Source: Dimorphilus gyrociliatus
Lineage: Eukaryota > Annelida > Polychaeta > Dinophilidae
DNA length: 64,000 nucleotides
NCBI GenBank assembly: GCA_904063045.1
Contig: CAJFCJ010000014.1
Location: 1,113,643-1,177,642 of the forward strand
Reading direction: 5' to 3'
Position numbers and translations under genes: made by a program. Below the pieces are notes generated by a model. That model was not told the origin of the DNA and did no database searches. It saw nothing but the letters and a program-made list of their open reading frames with translations. This document shows positions 25,601 to 36,500 of the stretch, piece by piece (position 1 is the first letter of the stretch; each line of letters begins with the position of its first letter).

Positions 25601-28600
25601 TCTGTTTCTGGCTCATCCCACGCTAAGCTTATTCTCTTTTCGTCGGCTCTTTGAACCTGTAAATTTCGCACTGCTGAGGGCGCGGTGGGGGGTCTTCTAG
25701 CGCAAACAGGTTTTTCAAGCTCACAGTACTCTCCGACTCCTGCTTCATTCTTAGCTGAGACTCTTACGAAATATCTTTCATTCGGTTGTAGAGTGTCAAT
25801 TTCGACGTTATTTTCGTCTGCCGATGTAGTTTTAACCTAAAATTGATAATCGCGATATTATAACAGGTAATCTGGATAGTAATAAAATAGGAGTGACAAA
25901 CCCAACCTTGCGATATTCTAAATTTGCAAATTCGCATACTTCTATGACATATCCCAAAATTTCTGATCCCCCATCCTTCTCTGATTTTTCCCAGTTTACC
26001 GAAATTTTGCCTGGTCCAAGTTCATTGGCAGAAATAGACGCTGGTTTCGAAGGCTTATCTATTTTGATTAAAAGTATGGAAAATTACTAAAAATTCTATT
26101 AGAAAGTAAATCTTATCGTTTATTATCTTACCAAACGGTAATTTGGTTCTAATTCCATCTATTTGAGCGGGTCGGGTTGATGCTCCTGCATCATTAACAG
26201 CAAACAAACGAAAATCGTATTCTCTATTCTCCTTTAGGTTTTTCACAACAAAACTATTTATATTAGCATCTAGTTTGCATAAACGTTTGAAAGACACTTC
26301 TAATCCATCCTTCATCTCAAGAATATAGCCAGTAACTTTAGACCCGCCATCTTCCGAAGGAGATTCCCATTGCAGTTCAATATAATCTTTCCATATCTTT
26401 GTTTTAGTAAAATTTTGCGGCGAAGCAGGCTTATCTGTTTATTTTCAATGTTTTATTGCATAAATGTGTGTTTTCTTTAGAATATAATCATACCGAAAGG
26501 CAACTTAGCCGTGACTGGATCCTCATTTTCCAAGTAAACACTTCTTCCAGCTTTATTTTCTGCAGCTATTCTAAAAAGATAACTTTCCCCTTCAAATAAA
26601 TTATCCAAGGTAAACGTTGTTACATTAGCCGGCACTGCACCAGACTGTTTATCAAATAGATCAAGATAAAACCTTAAATTATCAACTAATTAGCTCTTAA
26701 ACTTTACCTGTAGCCATATAGGTCTCGATATTTCACGTTTCTCAATGACGAAACGTTCAATGGGAGAACCACCATCATCCTCGGGTTTCTCCCATTCAAT
26801 CTTAATTTTATCAACATTATAGCTAACAACGTGAAAGTTACTTGGTGCTTGCGGTACATCTGCAAATGTTGGGAAATATAAATAATCTATTCGAGATTGC
26901 GTGTAACAGTAATTACTAAATGGTAAACGGGGTTGTATAGGTTCGAAAATTTCGGCGCTGGTTTTACTAAGTCCAACTTCATTCTCAGCAAATATTCGGA
27001 AAAAGTACGATGTACGTTGAAAGAGATTATCAACTTTAAATTCGTGAGTAGCACTATTAACTCGACCACATTTCATCCATGTTGGAAGAGAATTTTCTTT
27101 CTTTTCAATTATGAAATTAGTAATAGGTGAACCTCCGTCAAAATCTATTAATAAAAGATGAATATTTCTGTTGAAATATTAAAGAATTAAAAACATTGTC
27201 TTTATGACCTGGATTATCCCATTCAAGGACAACATAATCGCTCCATGTCTCCTTGACTTTTAAATTTTTCGGTGCATTTGGTTCATCTAAAAAAAATATC
27301 AAGGTATCATTATTAATATTCAATTAAAACTATCAAATTCTTTTCAAACCATATGGTAGTCTAGCCAAAATAGGTTTTTCCATTTCAAAGGGTTCGCTTG
27401 TACCTGCCTCATTTTCAGCGTATATTCTAAAAAAATATTCATTTCCTTCAAATAGTCTTGTTGCTTTGTACTTGGATTCTCGAGCTGGTAAATCAACTAT
27501 AAATATCCATCTAAAAACATTGTTCTAATTGAAAGATGTAATCATATGACAGATTTTAAATGTTTAATAACCCTGGTCTTTTAGCATCCCTCTTTTCAAT
27601 GACATAGTTTGTAATTTCATTACCACCGTCGGACTCGGGTTTATCCCATTCTAAGTAGACAGAATCTCTGTTTATTTCAATAGGACGTAGATTTAGAGGA
27701 GGAGATGGTTTATCTAGAAAAAGAAAATTGAGTATGTTAACTGTTTTGAGAAACTTTTCCATTTACCGAATGGTAGTTTTGTAGTAATAGGTTCTTTAGT
27801 TTGTAATGGTTTACTAGGTCCGACTCTATTTTCGGCAGTTATTCTAAAGTTATACGAATTACCCTATAATTGAATAATAATCAACTGTGTTGAAATCTTT
27901 CAGTAAATAAAAATAGTTTGCTCTACAAACCAAAAATAGTTTATCAACTTTTAAACGTCGTTCCGTAGGTTTTAGCGTTTCGACAATATTCCAAGAATTA
28001 CTAAATTGGTAAATATTTATGATATATACATTATCATATCACCATATTGTATACCTACCTATATCTTATTACTTCCGACTTTTCAACAATGTATTGAGTA
28101 ATCTCCGAGCCACCGTCACATTCTGGTTGATCCCATTTAAGAATTACAAAATCTTTATTAATCTCTTCAAACTCTAAATTTTGGGGAGGGCCAGGAGCGT
28201 CTATTATATTTGAAATAGTCAATAAATTTTCTATCAAGTAGAGCTTAATTATGTTATTTAAAACGAACCAAATGGTAGTTTAACTGTAATACTTTCAGCG
28301 AGTTCTATAAATTCACTTAATCCAATTCTATTTTCGCAAGCAACTCTAAATAGATATTCAGAATATTCGAATAGTCTGGAAGCCTTATATTTTTTAACAG
28401 AACTATCGACGTAACCAGCATTAACCCAAGTTTTCGTTGGTGAAGCTGTTAATAACTTGTCAATCTAGAAAAGTAATCAATTTGAATAGGTAATTAGAGA
28501 AAAGATATAATTGTATCTAAATAAAAACAAACATGATATCCAGTTATCTTTTCATCTCCATCATTTTCAGGCTCTTCCCATTGCAGTACAACGTAATCTC

Positions 28601-31212
28601 TAGAAACCTCAATAGCTTGCAAGTTTCTTGGACTAGATGGTACGGCTGAGAAATTATATTTTTATGAAAAATAGAGCCGTCTGGCAAAGTCGGTTAAGTA
28701 TTAAAATACTGACTTCTTATTTTTACAGAGAACTCGGCAGTGTCCCTGCCGTGTGAATTTTCAGCGAGTAATTTATATATTCCAGAATGAACGCCTTGAA
28801 CGTTACTTAACTTTAAAAATGCGTAATTATCATCGTATTGAAGAAAAATATTGCTCGATGTAGTTAGCTAATTAAGAGAAGTTTTGTTTTCTATAAAAAA
28901 TATCTTTTCATTAAAATCTTATTACCTTTTGATCTTTAAAGAACCAATTTATCTTAGGCCTAGGATAACCTGTTACTTGAGCCTCTATGTAAACAAGAGA
29001 GCCCTGCTTAGTCCTCTTAAGTTCTTCTAGAAGTTCTTCGGGATAAGTGATTTTAGGAGCTAAATGACAAAGGCAACGACATATATATCTAGATGACTTT
29101 CTGTCTATTGAAAGAAACCTTCTTTCTTTTCTTCAATACTTTCTTCTTCGAATTCTTCTACTCTGGTAATATACTCCTCAATAACAGCAGCCTTATCAGT
29201 TTTAGTGACCTGAATCTGAGAAGTTTCCTCTTCAGTAGATCTCTCATAAGTGAGAGGAGTATAACCGTCATTACCTATCAGCATCGTCAATATATATTTA
29301 AACAGTTATCAATCACATTAAAATGTTAACCTCTAACAACAAGAAAAGCTGTCGTAGTAGCAACACCTTCCGAATTCTCAGCTCTGCATGTATAACATCC
29401 TTCGTCGTGGGAACTTACATTCTTAACAAGTAGAGTAACAATTCCACTCTCTTCATCGTGCCTTATATTATATCTTTCGTTATCTGTTGTTTTATATCTC
29501 TATTATTATTTTATTCATTATGATATTTGTATTCAAATCACTGAAAAACATTGTAACATTTTCACTATTTATGATAGAAAGTATATAAATATAGAAAGCG
29601 ATTTGATAAAGTCAAAAAAACAAAGCCCGCCTTAAAAGTAACTTTCTTTTATAATATATTTCATAAAGCTATGTAAATAGGGATATTCTTATTAGGCCTG
29701 TTTAGTTAATTTAACAGTTTTATATGAAAGAACTTTACTAATAATTATATGATTAAAAGTACTGTTAAACCCTCATTTTACTATAATAATTAATCATAAT
29801 TTATTATCTTTTATTACTCTTCGGTTATTAAGAAAGTATATAAAGCAAACTTAACTACTCTTTGAGTTTAGGAAGAGAGCAATATCCTGTCCGAAATCTA
29901 GAACTTTTAAATCATTCGTACTTCACATACGGTCTAAAGAATGCAGCTTTTTAACGTATAGTCATTAAAAAGTTACTTCACGAATCTTGTTTTACTTAAA
30001 TACGAATTGAGAAAAATGTATGTTGTTCTCCTTTTACTGATGAACTTTAACCTTTGACTCATTAGAAATAGGAGAAATTTGAAGAAACGGAAGAAACTAT
30101 TTAGGGTTTTATCTCTTTTTTGAATGTAAATTAGTTAGTATGTTTATTAGGAATTGGATTTTCCTCGAAAAACATTATGCAATACTTAATTAATAGAATC
30201 TATTTATTCAGGTTTAAAATAAATAGTTATGAGTTAAATTTTATTCTCCCCGACCACTTTACACATTTCACTCCTGCGAACTTTAATATTTTTATACACA
30301 GATGGTTTTTTTTATATATCAGACGTTTCTAACGAAAATAAACGAAATATTCGAATATTTAACCGACTTTTTGACAAGAAATGAGGGATTTTTATGAATA
30401 AATATTCTACATTTTTGTGTTTCTTGGTAAGAAAAAATCTGCACAGTAAAAGGAACAAGTGAAAAATCTAAATATATCTTGATATTTTTTATTGAGAAGT
30501 TGTAATTTCTCTTCTTTCTATCATTCTCTCTCTCTCTTTCTCTTGCTATATAGTTGAAGAACATCTTCGTATTTTGATTATGTATAAAAAAATATCAGTA
30601 AGCAATATACCAGGAATATAGCAATGTTTAGAAATAGTAAAAGTTTTCCTTCCACCTTCTCTACCTATCTATCTCTTTTTCACTCTTGTTTCTCTCCCTT
30701 CCTCTCTCTCTCTCTCTCTCTCTCAGACAGACGCACACACGTACAAAATATTCCCATTCTCATCGTTTTCTCTACAATCATTTCAAAAGTTATCTTTAAT
30801 AAATAAAGAAGATTTTCGTTTGCTTGAAATTACGCAATATGATTCATTAAAGAAAAAAAAGTAAAGGTAAATAGAATAGTAATGTGCACCAATTAGAATA
30901 AATTTTATAATCAGTTAAATGAAATTGTTTTTTTTACTTATTTTTGAATGGAAAGGATGAAAGAAATCTTGTAAAATATATAAGCGTATCATCAAAAGTT
31001 CTCTTGTTGAAAAAGTTTGCTAACAATTAGTAGGCTATAAAAATTGGGCCTACATTTACGTTTTCTGACTTTACCAACCGGCTAAAAATTTAATACTACT
31101 GACAAGTAATATCCACATCGTCCTTAAACCAAGTTATTCTAGGAACCGGAAATCCAACAACTTGACACTCAAATCTTTGAGTTTCACCGTAGGGTAGAAT
31201 GTCTTCGCTCAT
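6095..31212 (-). CDS. unc-89: Obscurin/UNC-89-like giant muscle kinase (Ig, FnIII, SH3-DH-PH, two kinase domains)
   Basis: One minus-strand gene of about 25 kb with many short introns. I estimate 5,000-5,500 residues. Order: 2 Ig, about 11 FnIII, an Ig/FnIII/Ser-Glu-rich block, 5 Ig, SH3, DH, PH, 3 Ig, Lys-rich region, 3 Ig, 3 FnIII, 2 Ig, kinase 1, Ser/Arg-rich linker, Ig, FnIII, kinase 2, stop at 6095 (protein ends FDDFEFDE). SH3-DH-PH together with two C-terminal kinases is diagnostic of UNC-89/obscurin, an M-line protein that links the sarcomere to Rho signalling and protein turnover. The most 5' recognised exon (31104-31212) starts with ATG inside the first Ig domain (MSEDILPYGETQRFECQ), so further 5' exons may be missing from this model. 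About 21 Ig and 16 FnIII domains were counted by eye. Confidence 0.88.
7690..8642 (-). other. Obscurin segment: Ig and FnIII between the kinases
   Basis: Ig: PPIFKTKINDKAYNVGEPC, then GNPSPTVSWYR and NDFGVFKCIARNKYGK. FnIII: RPGRPHVTSISDIEAFLIWE, then EPEQDGNSY and TTYRFRVSALNKFGISPYSW. The Ig-FnIII pair between two kinases is the conserved UNC-89/obscurin order. Confidence 0.75.
8643..9243 (-). other. 601-bp intron in the obscurin inter-kinase region
   Basis: Bounded by a GTAATT donor after 9244 and the acceptor near 8642. It is roughly ten times longer than the other introns of this gene. I see no ORF of note in it. Confidence 0.5.
9244..10065 (-). other. Inter-kinase linker after kinase 1
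   Basis: Two exons (9909-10120, shared with the kinase end, and 9244-9709) encode a basic post-kinase tail (KSYIFRRKCQRGLRSIK). Then come a Ser/Ala-rich stretch, an acidic-aromatic patch (DWEKEYEDEDTWYEWSAAY) and an Arg/Ser stretch (RRASSKTSVRSRSRRERQ). No domain is recognised. In this family such linkers separate the two kinases and may be phosphorylated or bind partners; that is inference. Confidence 0.6.
10065..11200 (-). other. Obscurin kinase 1, predicted catalytically competent
   Basis: Titin/MLCK-type Ser/Thr kinase fold split over several exons. The Gly loop IGRGSYGVVRR, the ATP-binding Lys in YAAKFL, the catalytic loop IVHLDLKPEN, the metal-binding LIDFGFARKL and the APE-type motif EFAAPEV are all present. 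DMWNVGIIAYIL follows, and the domain ends near ITASQAIDHPFIDL. All catalytic residues expected for activity are in place. The family's substrates are largely unknown, so none is claimed. Confidence 0.85.
11280..12000 (-). other. Obscurin segment: two Ig domains before kinase 1
   Basis: The first reads AYPDPKIIWYFNKEKLYMGE and DVGEYKIHVENEVGSAN. The second reads PPTFLEPMKDQIFNLRSTG, then PYPDVEFKKDW and DEGVYECVLSNVAGK. The second has E-F-K-K in place of the usual C-strand Trp. The Ig-Ig-kinase arrangement matches UNC-89/obscurin kinase 1. Confidence 0.75.
12090..13500 (-). other. Obscurin segment: three FnIII domains
   Basis: The three units share V(E)RRxxP(S/P)xxW(T/I)E and (Y/L)(M/F)RVKA(Q/F)N..G endings: ERRELPSGDWTEAKKDIKET, then a KNWIELVTDLKEATYTF unit, then EKRVPPGKDWIEVVSDTKET. 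They are joined by short Lys/Pro linkers (EKPKEKVDFDKHKAKLPPR). They are more like each other than like the N-terminal FnIII array, which suggests a separate duplication. Confidence 0.75.
13600..16420 (-). other. Obscurin segment: Ig domains flanking a Lys-rich region
   Basis: Three weakly conserved Ig domains at 15.3-16.4 kb (for example IPYPTCIWFLNDKPL; VDVEWSLNDKLI) come first. A Lys-rich region follows, then three more canonical Ig domains (TTWMKDGQEIIKSDR; GTPKPEVEWFYNSRP; AGDYSCKISNAAG). The last ends ENSFGSISSTAKLFVEG, just before the FnIII trio. Confidence 0.75.
14745..15300 (-). repeat. Lys-rich low-complexity region with three SKDS repeats
   Basis: In the obscurin frame three units recur: RRGSKDSDNSSK, RRESKDSITSEE and RKSSKDSIISDD, each followed by a (K)4-5 run and an acidic stretch. 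RRxS is a PKA-type consensus. The region joins two Ig blocks. Antisense plus-strand frames (14736-15284) arise only from its compositional bias. Confidence 0.75.
16437..16475. repeat. TA-rich microsatellite in an obscurin intron
   Basis: Near-continuous TA dinucleotides interrupted by AATATACG, lying between two obscurin exons just C-terminal to the PH domain. Confidence 0.85.
16500..18160 (-). other. Obscurin segment: SH3, DH (RhoGEF) and PH domains
   Basis: SH3: YFKALTDYNPTDTDGLALVE (about 18.1 kb), then EVEVLD, and GWVPPSYL on the next exon. DH: RYALTELIESERDYIRELE is the conserved CR1-like helix, followed by LPEIFKFHK, FIDHVKEL, a YLVDRKSVKDLLALED segment and the CR3-like PFNRLDDYVKVLRDLIKYN. 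PH: RKVFLFEDRLLITKMRKDEN, then RWTFEAKNEFIKKAWCDDIK with the C-terminal Trp. In the family this module activates Rho-type GTPases. Activity here is inferred. Confidence 0.85.
18230..20930 (-). other. Obscurin segment: five Ig domains before the SH3
   Basis: The first two resemble ordinary I-set units (SGQYSIQATTDD; PRPEISWTKSGKDV and DSGEYTIVATNKGG). The last three are a degenerate set sharing (L/V)xKDGxE(I/V) and DSGEY(A/S)IKATN, then SCLCS-type endings. In these three the expected C-strand Trp is replaced and the B-strand Cys is absent. Short Glu/Pro linkers (KAPEI(L/V)xKPEE) join them. Confidence 0.7.
20931..24189 (-). other. Obscurin segment: related Ig domains, one FnIII and an acidic Ser/Glu-rich spacer
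   Basis: Four Ig domains share a nearly identical core: a PEPEI(K/Q)F-type B-C region, a basic turn and a DWDM or DWNM signature, then DSG(E/D)Y. One FnIII domain (about 23.4-23.76 kb) separates the first from the other three. Downstream comes an acidic spacer of roughly 290 residues, and then one more Ig with VVWMKDGKKLAGNSR and DAGEYQLVVSSEG. Confidence 0.75.
21290..22160 (-). repeat. Low-complexity acidic Ser/Glu-rich region with short internal repeats
   Basis: In the obscurin frame this stretch encodes runs such as SSEESSSEEETSSE and three or more imperfect copies of an (I/P)E(I/K)VEKQEKIxEEP unit at about 21460-21600. Many Ser residues sit in SxxE casein-kinase-2-like context. PEVK-like or KSP-like spacers occur in titin and UNC-89. 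An elastic or phospho-regulated spacer is an inference. The open plus-strand frames across it are antisense shadows. Confidence 0.7.
24190..28646 (-). other. Obscurin segment: tandem array of about 11 fibronectin type III domains
   Basis: Successive units open with xxPxxxxNL or similar, followed by W-(D/E)-x-P-E-x-D-G-G (for example LKWDQPECDGGSEITQYIVE and LEWDKPESDGGNEITNYVIE). They close with YxFRIxAEN(E/R)xG and a LPFG linker. This spacing matches titin/twitchin A-band FnIII domains rather than the Ig-dominated arrays usual for obscurin. Most domains are split by one 45-70 bp intron near the middle. Confidence 0.8.
29484..31103 (-). other. First recognised obscurin intron, 1.6 kb
   Basis: Separates the two halves of Ig 1 (GTCAGT donor after 31104; CAG acceptor at 29484). 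It is AT-rich and holds a CT microsatellite at 30702-30724. No convincing exon was found. It is the longest intron recognised in this gene and a natural place for an enhancer. Confidence 0.6.
30702..30724. repeat. CT dinucleotide microsatellite
   Basis: About eleven CT units in the first obscurin intron, followed by CAGACAGACGCACACACG. Confidence 0.9.
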
Positions 31213-33511
31213 TGTTTCATACTTTTCTCAGAGAATTTGTCGAAAAACCACTCCTAAGCGCCGAAAAGCGAAAAACTGCAATAGTCTACCATACCGCATG
31301 CTTTGCAGCTGCAAAACAGCCGCAACGCATCGTTTAAAAATAGCAGGGCAAAAAATTTTTTTTCTGCCCTACATTCATTTTGTACTAGTACGTTTCATTT
31401 TTCCTTAATAAGCTATATATAAACTAGCATATACTAAGCAAAGGTAAGCTTGTAATTAAAAATCATAATTATTCATTAGCTTAAATGACAATCAGTAACT
31501 TCAAATAAACAACTCAGTAGAGGAACAAAAAAAAGAGAAAACAAAATACTAAAACTGTAATTACATTAAGATAAATTCTTAATTTATTCAACAAGTTTAG
31601 CGGCTAAGATAGAATTTTCATTCTAACTTGACGAACTTTTTTTCAACGACAGCCAGAGGGTTACAAATAATATTTTACTCAATATTTGTAATATTTAAAC
31701 CCAATAATCAAGTTCAAAGGCAAGAGGATAGAGAGAAGAAGACATTATAAAGTTAAATAATGTTTAATCATTTTACGTATATGTTTAAACGTTTTCCCAA
31801 CGATGTAATAAATTTATTCTGCAATGATATGCCTAAATATTATCATCGATCTCTAAAATCCACTTGAAATAGCCATAATATCTAACCTTAAGGCAATATA
31901 TGCTATATAACATAATGACTAACTGTAGTTTTAATCTTTATACAAGTATTATAAGAGAGATATATTCTGCATATATTCGAATGTTGTCTTTAAGTCGAAG
32001 GCTCAATACCATTAGTTAAATCTGGAGAAGGAAATTAATAGAATCATCAAGTCTTTATCATCCTTCTCCTTAATCTCCTGTAAAGATCTTCTTCTAAATA
32101 GAAAATAAAAATTCTCATTTGATCATTGCATCTGAACATTTCTCTATCTCTCTTTTCTTATGTATATATATATATTGCATATTTTTAGAATAATCCAACA
32201 GGTAGAAGAATCTATTTTATTAGAGATTTCTACTAAAATATTTCCATTATATACCTTTTTTTACATTATTTTAACTTAATCTTCAGCCTCTTTTGTATTT
32301 TTTTTTTAAAAAACAAAAGTATTTACAGTAAAAAAAAATATTTTTCTTTTGTTTCTTCAAATTTAGGTTGTTTTTTTTTTTTGGTTTTTTTACAGCAGAC
32401 TATAAATGTACTCTGACCTGTCTACTCTATCATATTATAGGCCTAAGTATATGTACTTTTGTTCGTTATTTTTTTAATTGAGTACTTAGTCTAATTCTAA
32501 CAGTTTAAAAGACATAGAGAGCTTTTGCATACAGTCTATAGAGGCATATAAAGAAACTAATTGCGAAGACAGTAAAACTTTAAAACAGTTGTTTAAAAGT
32601 GTAAAATTGCTCTACATTTGCTATATTTTGTTAATTCGGATTTCTTAAATAAGTAATTTATCAAGGTTTGTAAATATTTTAAACGATTCATTTTAATTAC
32701 CTTCTATTTAGCATATTTTCATATAATAACCATTAAAGAAACTGTTTTAAGGAATTATTATTAAATATTTATATAGTTTAATTGACAACATTTCTTTATT
32801 TTTTTTTATTTAATGATATGAATGAAGTCGTAGAAGAGTACTCTTAAAAGTTAAATTAGTGATAAAAAGATAGGATATAATCGTTTACAAAACTATAGAT
32901 ATATATACTTTTTTCTTGTAATTTATTATTGATATTTTGTATTTATTTTAGTCTATCTGGTCAAGGCTCACTTGTATAACTATACATGTGGTTTTATATA
33001 GACAGTACGGAAAAATGTTTTTACAGGGATAGCATTCGTCTGAGAGAAAAGCTTATTGAAATAATTATAAGACTTTTGCTTGTATGTTTTTGCTCAGAAT
33101 CATATCAATTAATAGTGAATACTTCCGAACTTGGTTTTTATTAGTGTTTTAAATATAAAAAAATGTCAGCCCTGGGCTATTGACGTCATGATAGTTACGT
33201 AATTTCTAAGAAATACCAAACTTAAATAATTAACTTATAATTATTTAGTCCATTGCATTGAGATACAAAAATATATTGACTTCGTAAATTAAAGTCGGAT
33301 AAATTAAAGAAAGCAAAGTAAAAGGAACCTCAGCGAAAGCTATTAAATTGTTAAGGAAATTGAATAGGAACCACTCTACCAGTCGCTATTTCAAATTGAG
33401 TCCGCCAAAACCACGGACATTGTAAATAGTGAATAATTTTCGTTTTTATATCCCATAGATCATTTCACTCCTCTCGGACTTCCTGTGACGGTTGTTGTGT
33501 GCGGGCTAGGT
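31213..33511. other. Divergent intergenic region between obscurin (-) and RanBP2 (+)
   Basis: AT-rich, with several poly-T tracts and no supported ORF. A CRE (TGACGTCA, 33181-33188) and a TTACGTAA palindrome (33195-33202) lie about 310-330 bp upstream of the RanBP2 ATG. Upstream obscurin exons may lie here but none could be recognised. Confidence 0.5.
33181..33202. promoter_or_regulatory. CRE plus PAR-bZIP-type palindrome upstream of RanBP2
   Basis: TGACGTCA and TTACGTAA, both perfect 8-bp palindromes, are separated by six bases. Both are established bZIP consensus sites. Their regulatory role here is inferred from position only. Confidence 0.4.
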
Positions 33512-36500
33512 ATGTCGACAGTTACTCCCAATAAAGAATCTGTTCAGAAGAAAATTGCGAGTATTCTTACACCTCTGAAAGATGAGAATGAGGTAAGTAC
33601 CTTTTTCAGCGAATTTCTTTACTCAAATTTAAACTACTGTGTCGGCACCACGTTTTCCATGCGTCGTTGATACGTTTTACCGCGCAATATTTCATTAAAT
33701 AAAGTGAAGTACAATAAAATATCTACTTAGGGGAATGTCATATGCTTCCTTTTATATATCTTAATCTTCATTCAACAGAGAAGACTCAGAGGATTTCAGA
33801 TTGCTAAAATGTGTTTTATGGAAGGAATGCTGGATGAAGCAAACAAGTAATATCAAAACTTGTGAATAATATATGGCTAAACTTACTTTTATTTTTTAGA
33901 TATATAAAGGATTTTTTAACAGTACATACATCAGCCGCTGCTTACAAATTACAAGGTGAAATTCTAGAGCAGCTTAAAGAGGGAACAAAAGCTTTGGAAT
34001 CATATAAGAGAGCATTTGAAATTGATGAAGCAGATAATGTCGGAGTGTTGAATAAAAGTATGCAGTTTTCCATAAATGAATATTTAAAAAATATTATTCT
34101 TACGTTAAATAATTCTAAATTTTCTATATACTCAGTTTGTGAATTGGGTGCTGCTAATAAAATGGATGAAAATGTACAACAAGTAAGTCATCTTAACACC
34201 ATAAAATAGCAAATATAAAAACTTTTTCTTTTAGTTTTATAGAGAGAAAGCAGAAGAAAAGGAGAAACATAATTCGTTGTTCAGACTCAAGGTTGAAATT
34301 AAATTTTTTCTAAACAATACAAAGCTTAGGTTTCGTTTTCGTTTCTAAACAGAATCGATCAATGGTAACGCCCCCTACTCCATCAACACATTTGTTTTCA
34401 ACATCGACGCCAACAAGAACCACTTTTCAGGCACGTAACAATGCCCAACCATCTCCTCAAAATATTAGTGCTGTTTCAATGACCCAACCGGTGAATTCAG
34501 CTCCTCCATCGGCTCCCACTCCAGCTCCGATAAAGGATACATCAAACGTTTTAGAGCATTTAGTTAACGTCCTTATTGATCAGAACAAGTCGTTGATGGA
34601 TACTATTAAAGAGGTAATAAATATTAATTACACTTAAATTTTCTTTATTATTATTCTTAATAATATTCATAGACTGTTGACTATGCTGTTAAAGAGATGC
34701 GTGAAAGTCATGTAAAGGTTAATCAGACAGTTGAGAAACTTCGTGAAAATAACACTAATGTTAATAAGAATATAGATGAATTATCAGATATGATTGTGAG
34801 TATTTAAGTAGTTTTTTTGTTGCATGAATTATTAATGTCGTCCATAATTCATAATTGTTGTGCAGAATTCGCTACGTGATCTTAAGGTAGCCCCATCTCA
34901 AGTAAAATCTGATGAAAATACACCGAAACCGAGTCCCCCAAGACCTCCTGCTCCCACTCCAGTTGTTATAGAACAGCAAAATATTCAACCGGCAAGCACA
35001 TTATCGCAAATAAATCCACTGGCTCAATACGCACTTCAGGTTATTACTTTAGCATGGTTTTTAGCGTTTTTTAAATTGAATTTCCTTATGATGTTCATTA
35101 AAAAAATAGAGTTTTTTGAATATGACACATAGTAATATTATTTTTCTAAAATGTTATTGAATATTTGTAGATGCAAATACAATCTGCAATTCAGCAACAG
35201 GCCACAAAACAAAATTTAATGTATCCTCCTCCATTTCAAAATCCAACTGGACTACCGGAATATAGAAATTTGATGTACTACCCAAATCATGGAGGATCTT
35301 CTATGTGTGGAGGTTCTACTGTACCCACTCAAGCTCCACCAGTCTCCAATTATCAGTTTGGACCGAATATGGATAATCAGGCTGAAAATGCCGCTAACAG
35401 TTTGGCAGCATTGTCACAAATGGCAAGAAATCAACAGCCATTATCGAATCCTCAGTCCCGACCTTTGGCTCCAAGAGAACCCGTTCCATTGAATTTTACA
35501 AAAACAAACACAGGCGAAGGGTTTAAGCCAAATTTGGGTGAACCTTTTAAACCCAATACACAAAATGCTTTTAAACCAAATCAAACTGAAACTGGAACTG
35601 TCAGTCAACAATCGCTATTCAAGACAAATGCAGAGGATACTAGCAAACTCAACAACACAACTCTGGATAGTCTTAAGGGACAAGATTTAAGCACAATTAA
35701 ATCTCCTGAAAAGGATGAGCATGAAGACTTTGAACCAACAGTTTCCTTCAAGCCTATATGTGAACTCCCTAGTAATATAGTGATCAAAACAGGAGAAGAA
35801 GAAGAGAAAAGTTTGTTTTGTCATCGTGGCAAGTTGTATAGGTACGAATCTAAAACCAACGAATGGAAAGAGAGAGGACTGGGTGATATTAAAATCTTAC
35901 AGCACAAAGTAAATGGAAAAAGTCGAATAATATGTCGCAGAGAACAAATTTACAAATTAGCTTGCAATCATTATATAACATCTGATATGCATATTTCTAA
36001 ATTGAGCACCGCAGAAAATTCATGGTGCTGGATTGCTCAAGATTTCGCCGATGAAGAGTTAAAAACAGAAAACTTTGCTGTAAGATTTAAGCTTGCAGCT
36101 ACGGCTGAAGAGTTTAAGACCATATTCGAACGATGTGCGGCTTCGGATAAATCTACCTCTACAGCTAGTCCACCAAAACCAAAGGAGGTTCCTCAGTCCT
36201 CTAGCTGTTCGGCGCAATCTGCCTTCGATAATCTTATGAAAGGAAAGGAGGGAGAATGGGAGTGTAACACATGTCTTGTCCGGAATCCAAAGGAAAAAAC
36301 CGAGTGTGTCTCTTGTTCTGAGCCGAAGCCAGGACATGAGAAAGCTAAAGGGAAAAAAAGCTCTGGCGGATCATTCACTCCTGGATTTTTAGGAAATCAA
36401 GGAGCTTTGAACCTATCAGCAAAAGATCCTGCTCAAAAGGGTTTTGCTTTTGGCTCACCTGCAGCCGTTACTACGAGCAAAGCTACTACTCAAGCTAGTT

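Larger units (their letters stand above)
28647..31212 (-). other. Obscurin segment: N-terminal Ig 1 and Ig 2 with Glu-rich linker
   Basis: Ig 1 is split by a 1.6 kb intron: RFECQVVGFPVPRITWFKDD on exon 31104-31212, then DEGCYTCRAENSEG on exon 29331-29483. The next exon is an acidic linker (VEEFEEESIEEKKE). Ig 2 follows with the segment YPRPKINWFFKDQK and then SGIYKLLAENSHG. Ig 1 has the usual Cys pair and Trp. Ig 2 lacks the F-strand Cys (YKLLAEN). Titin-type I-set domains of this kind bind sarcomeric partners. Confidence 0.8.
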
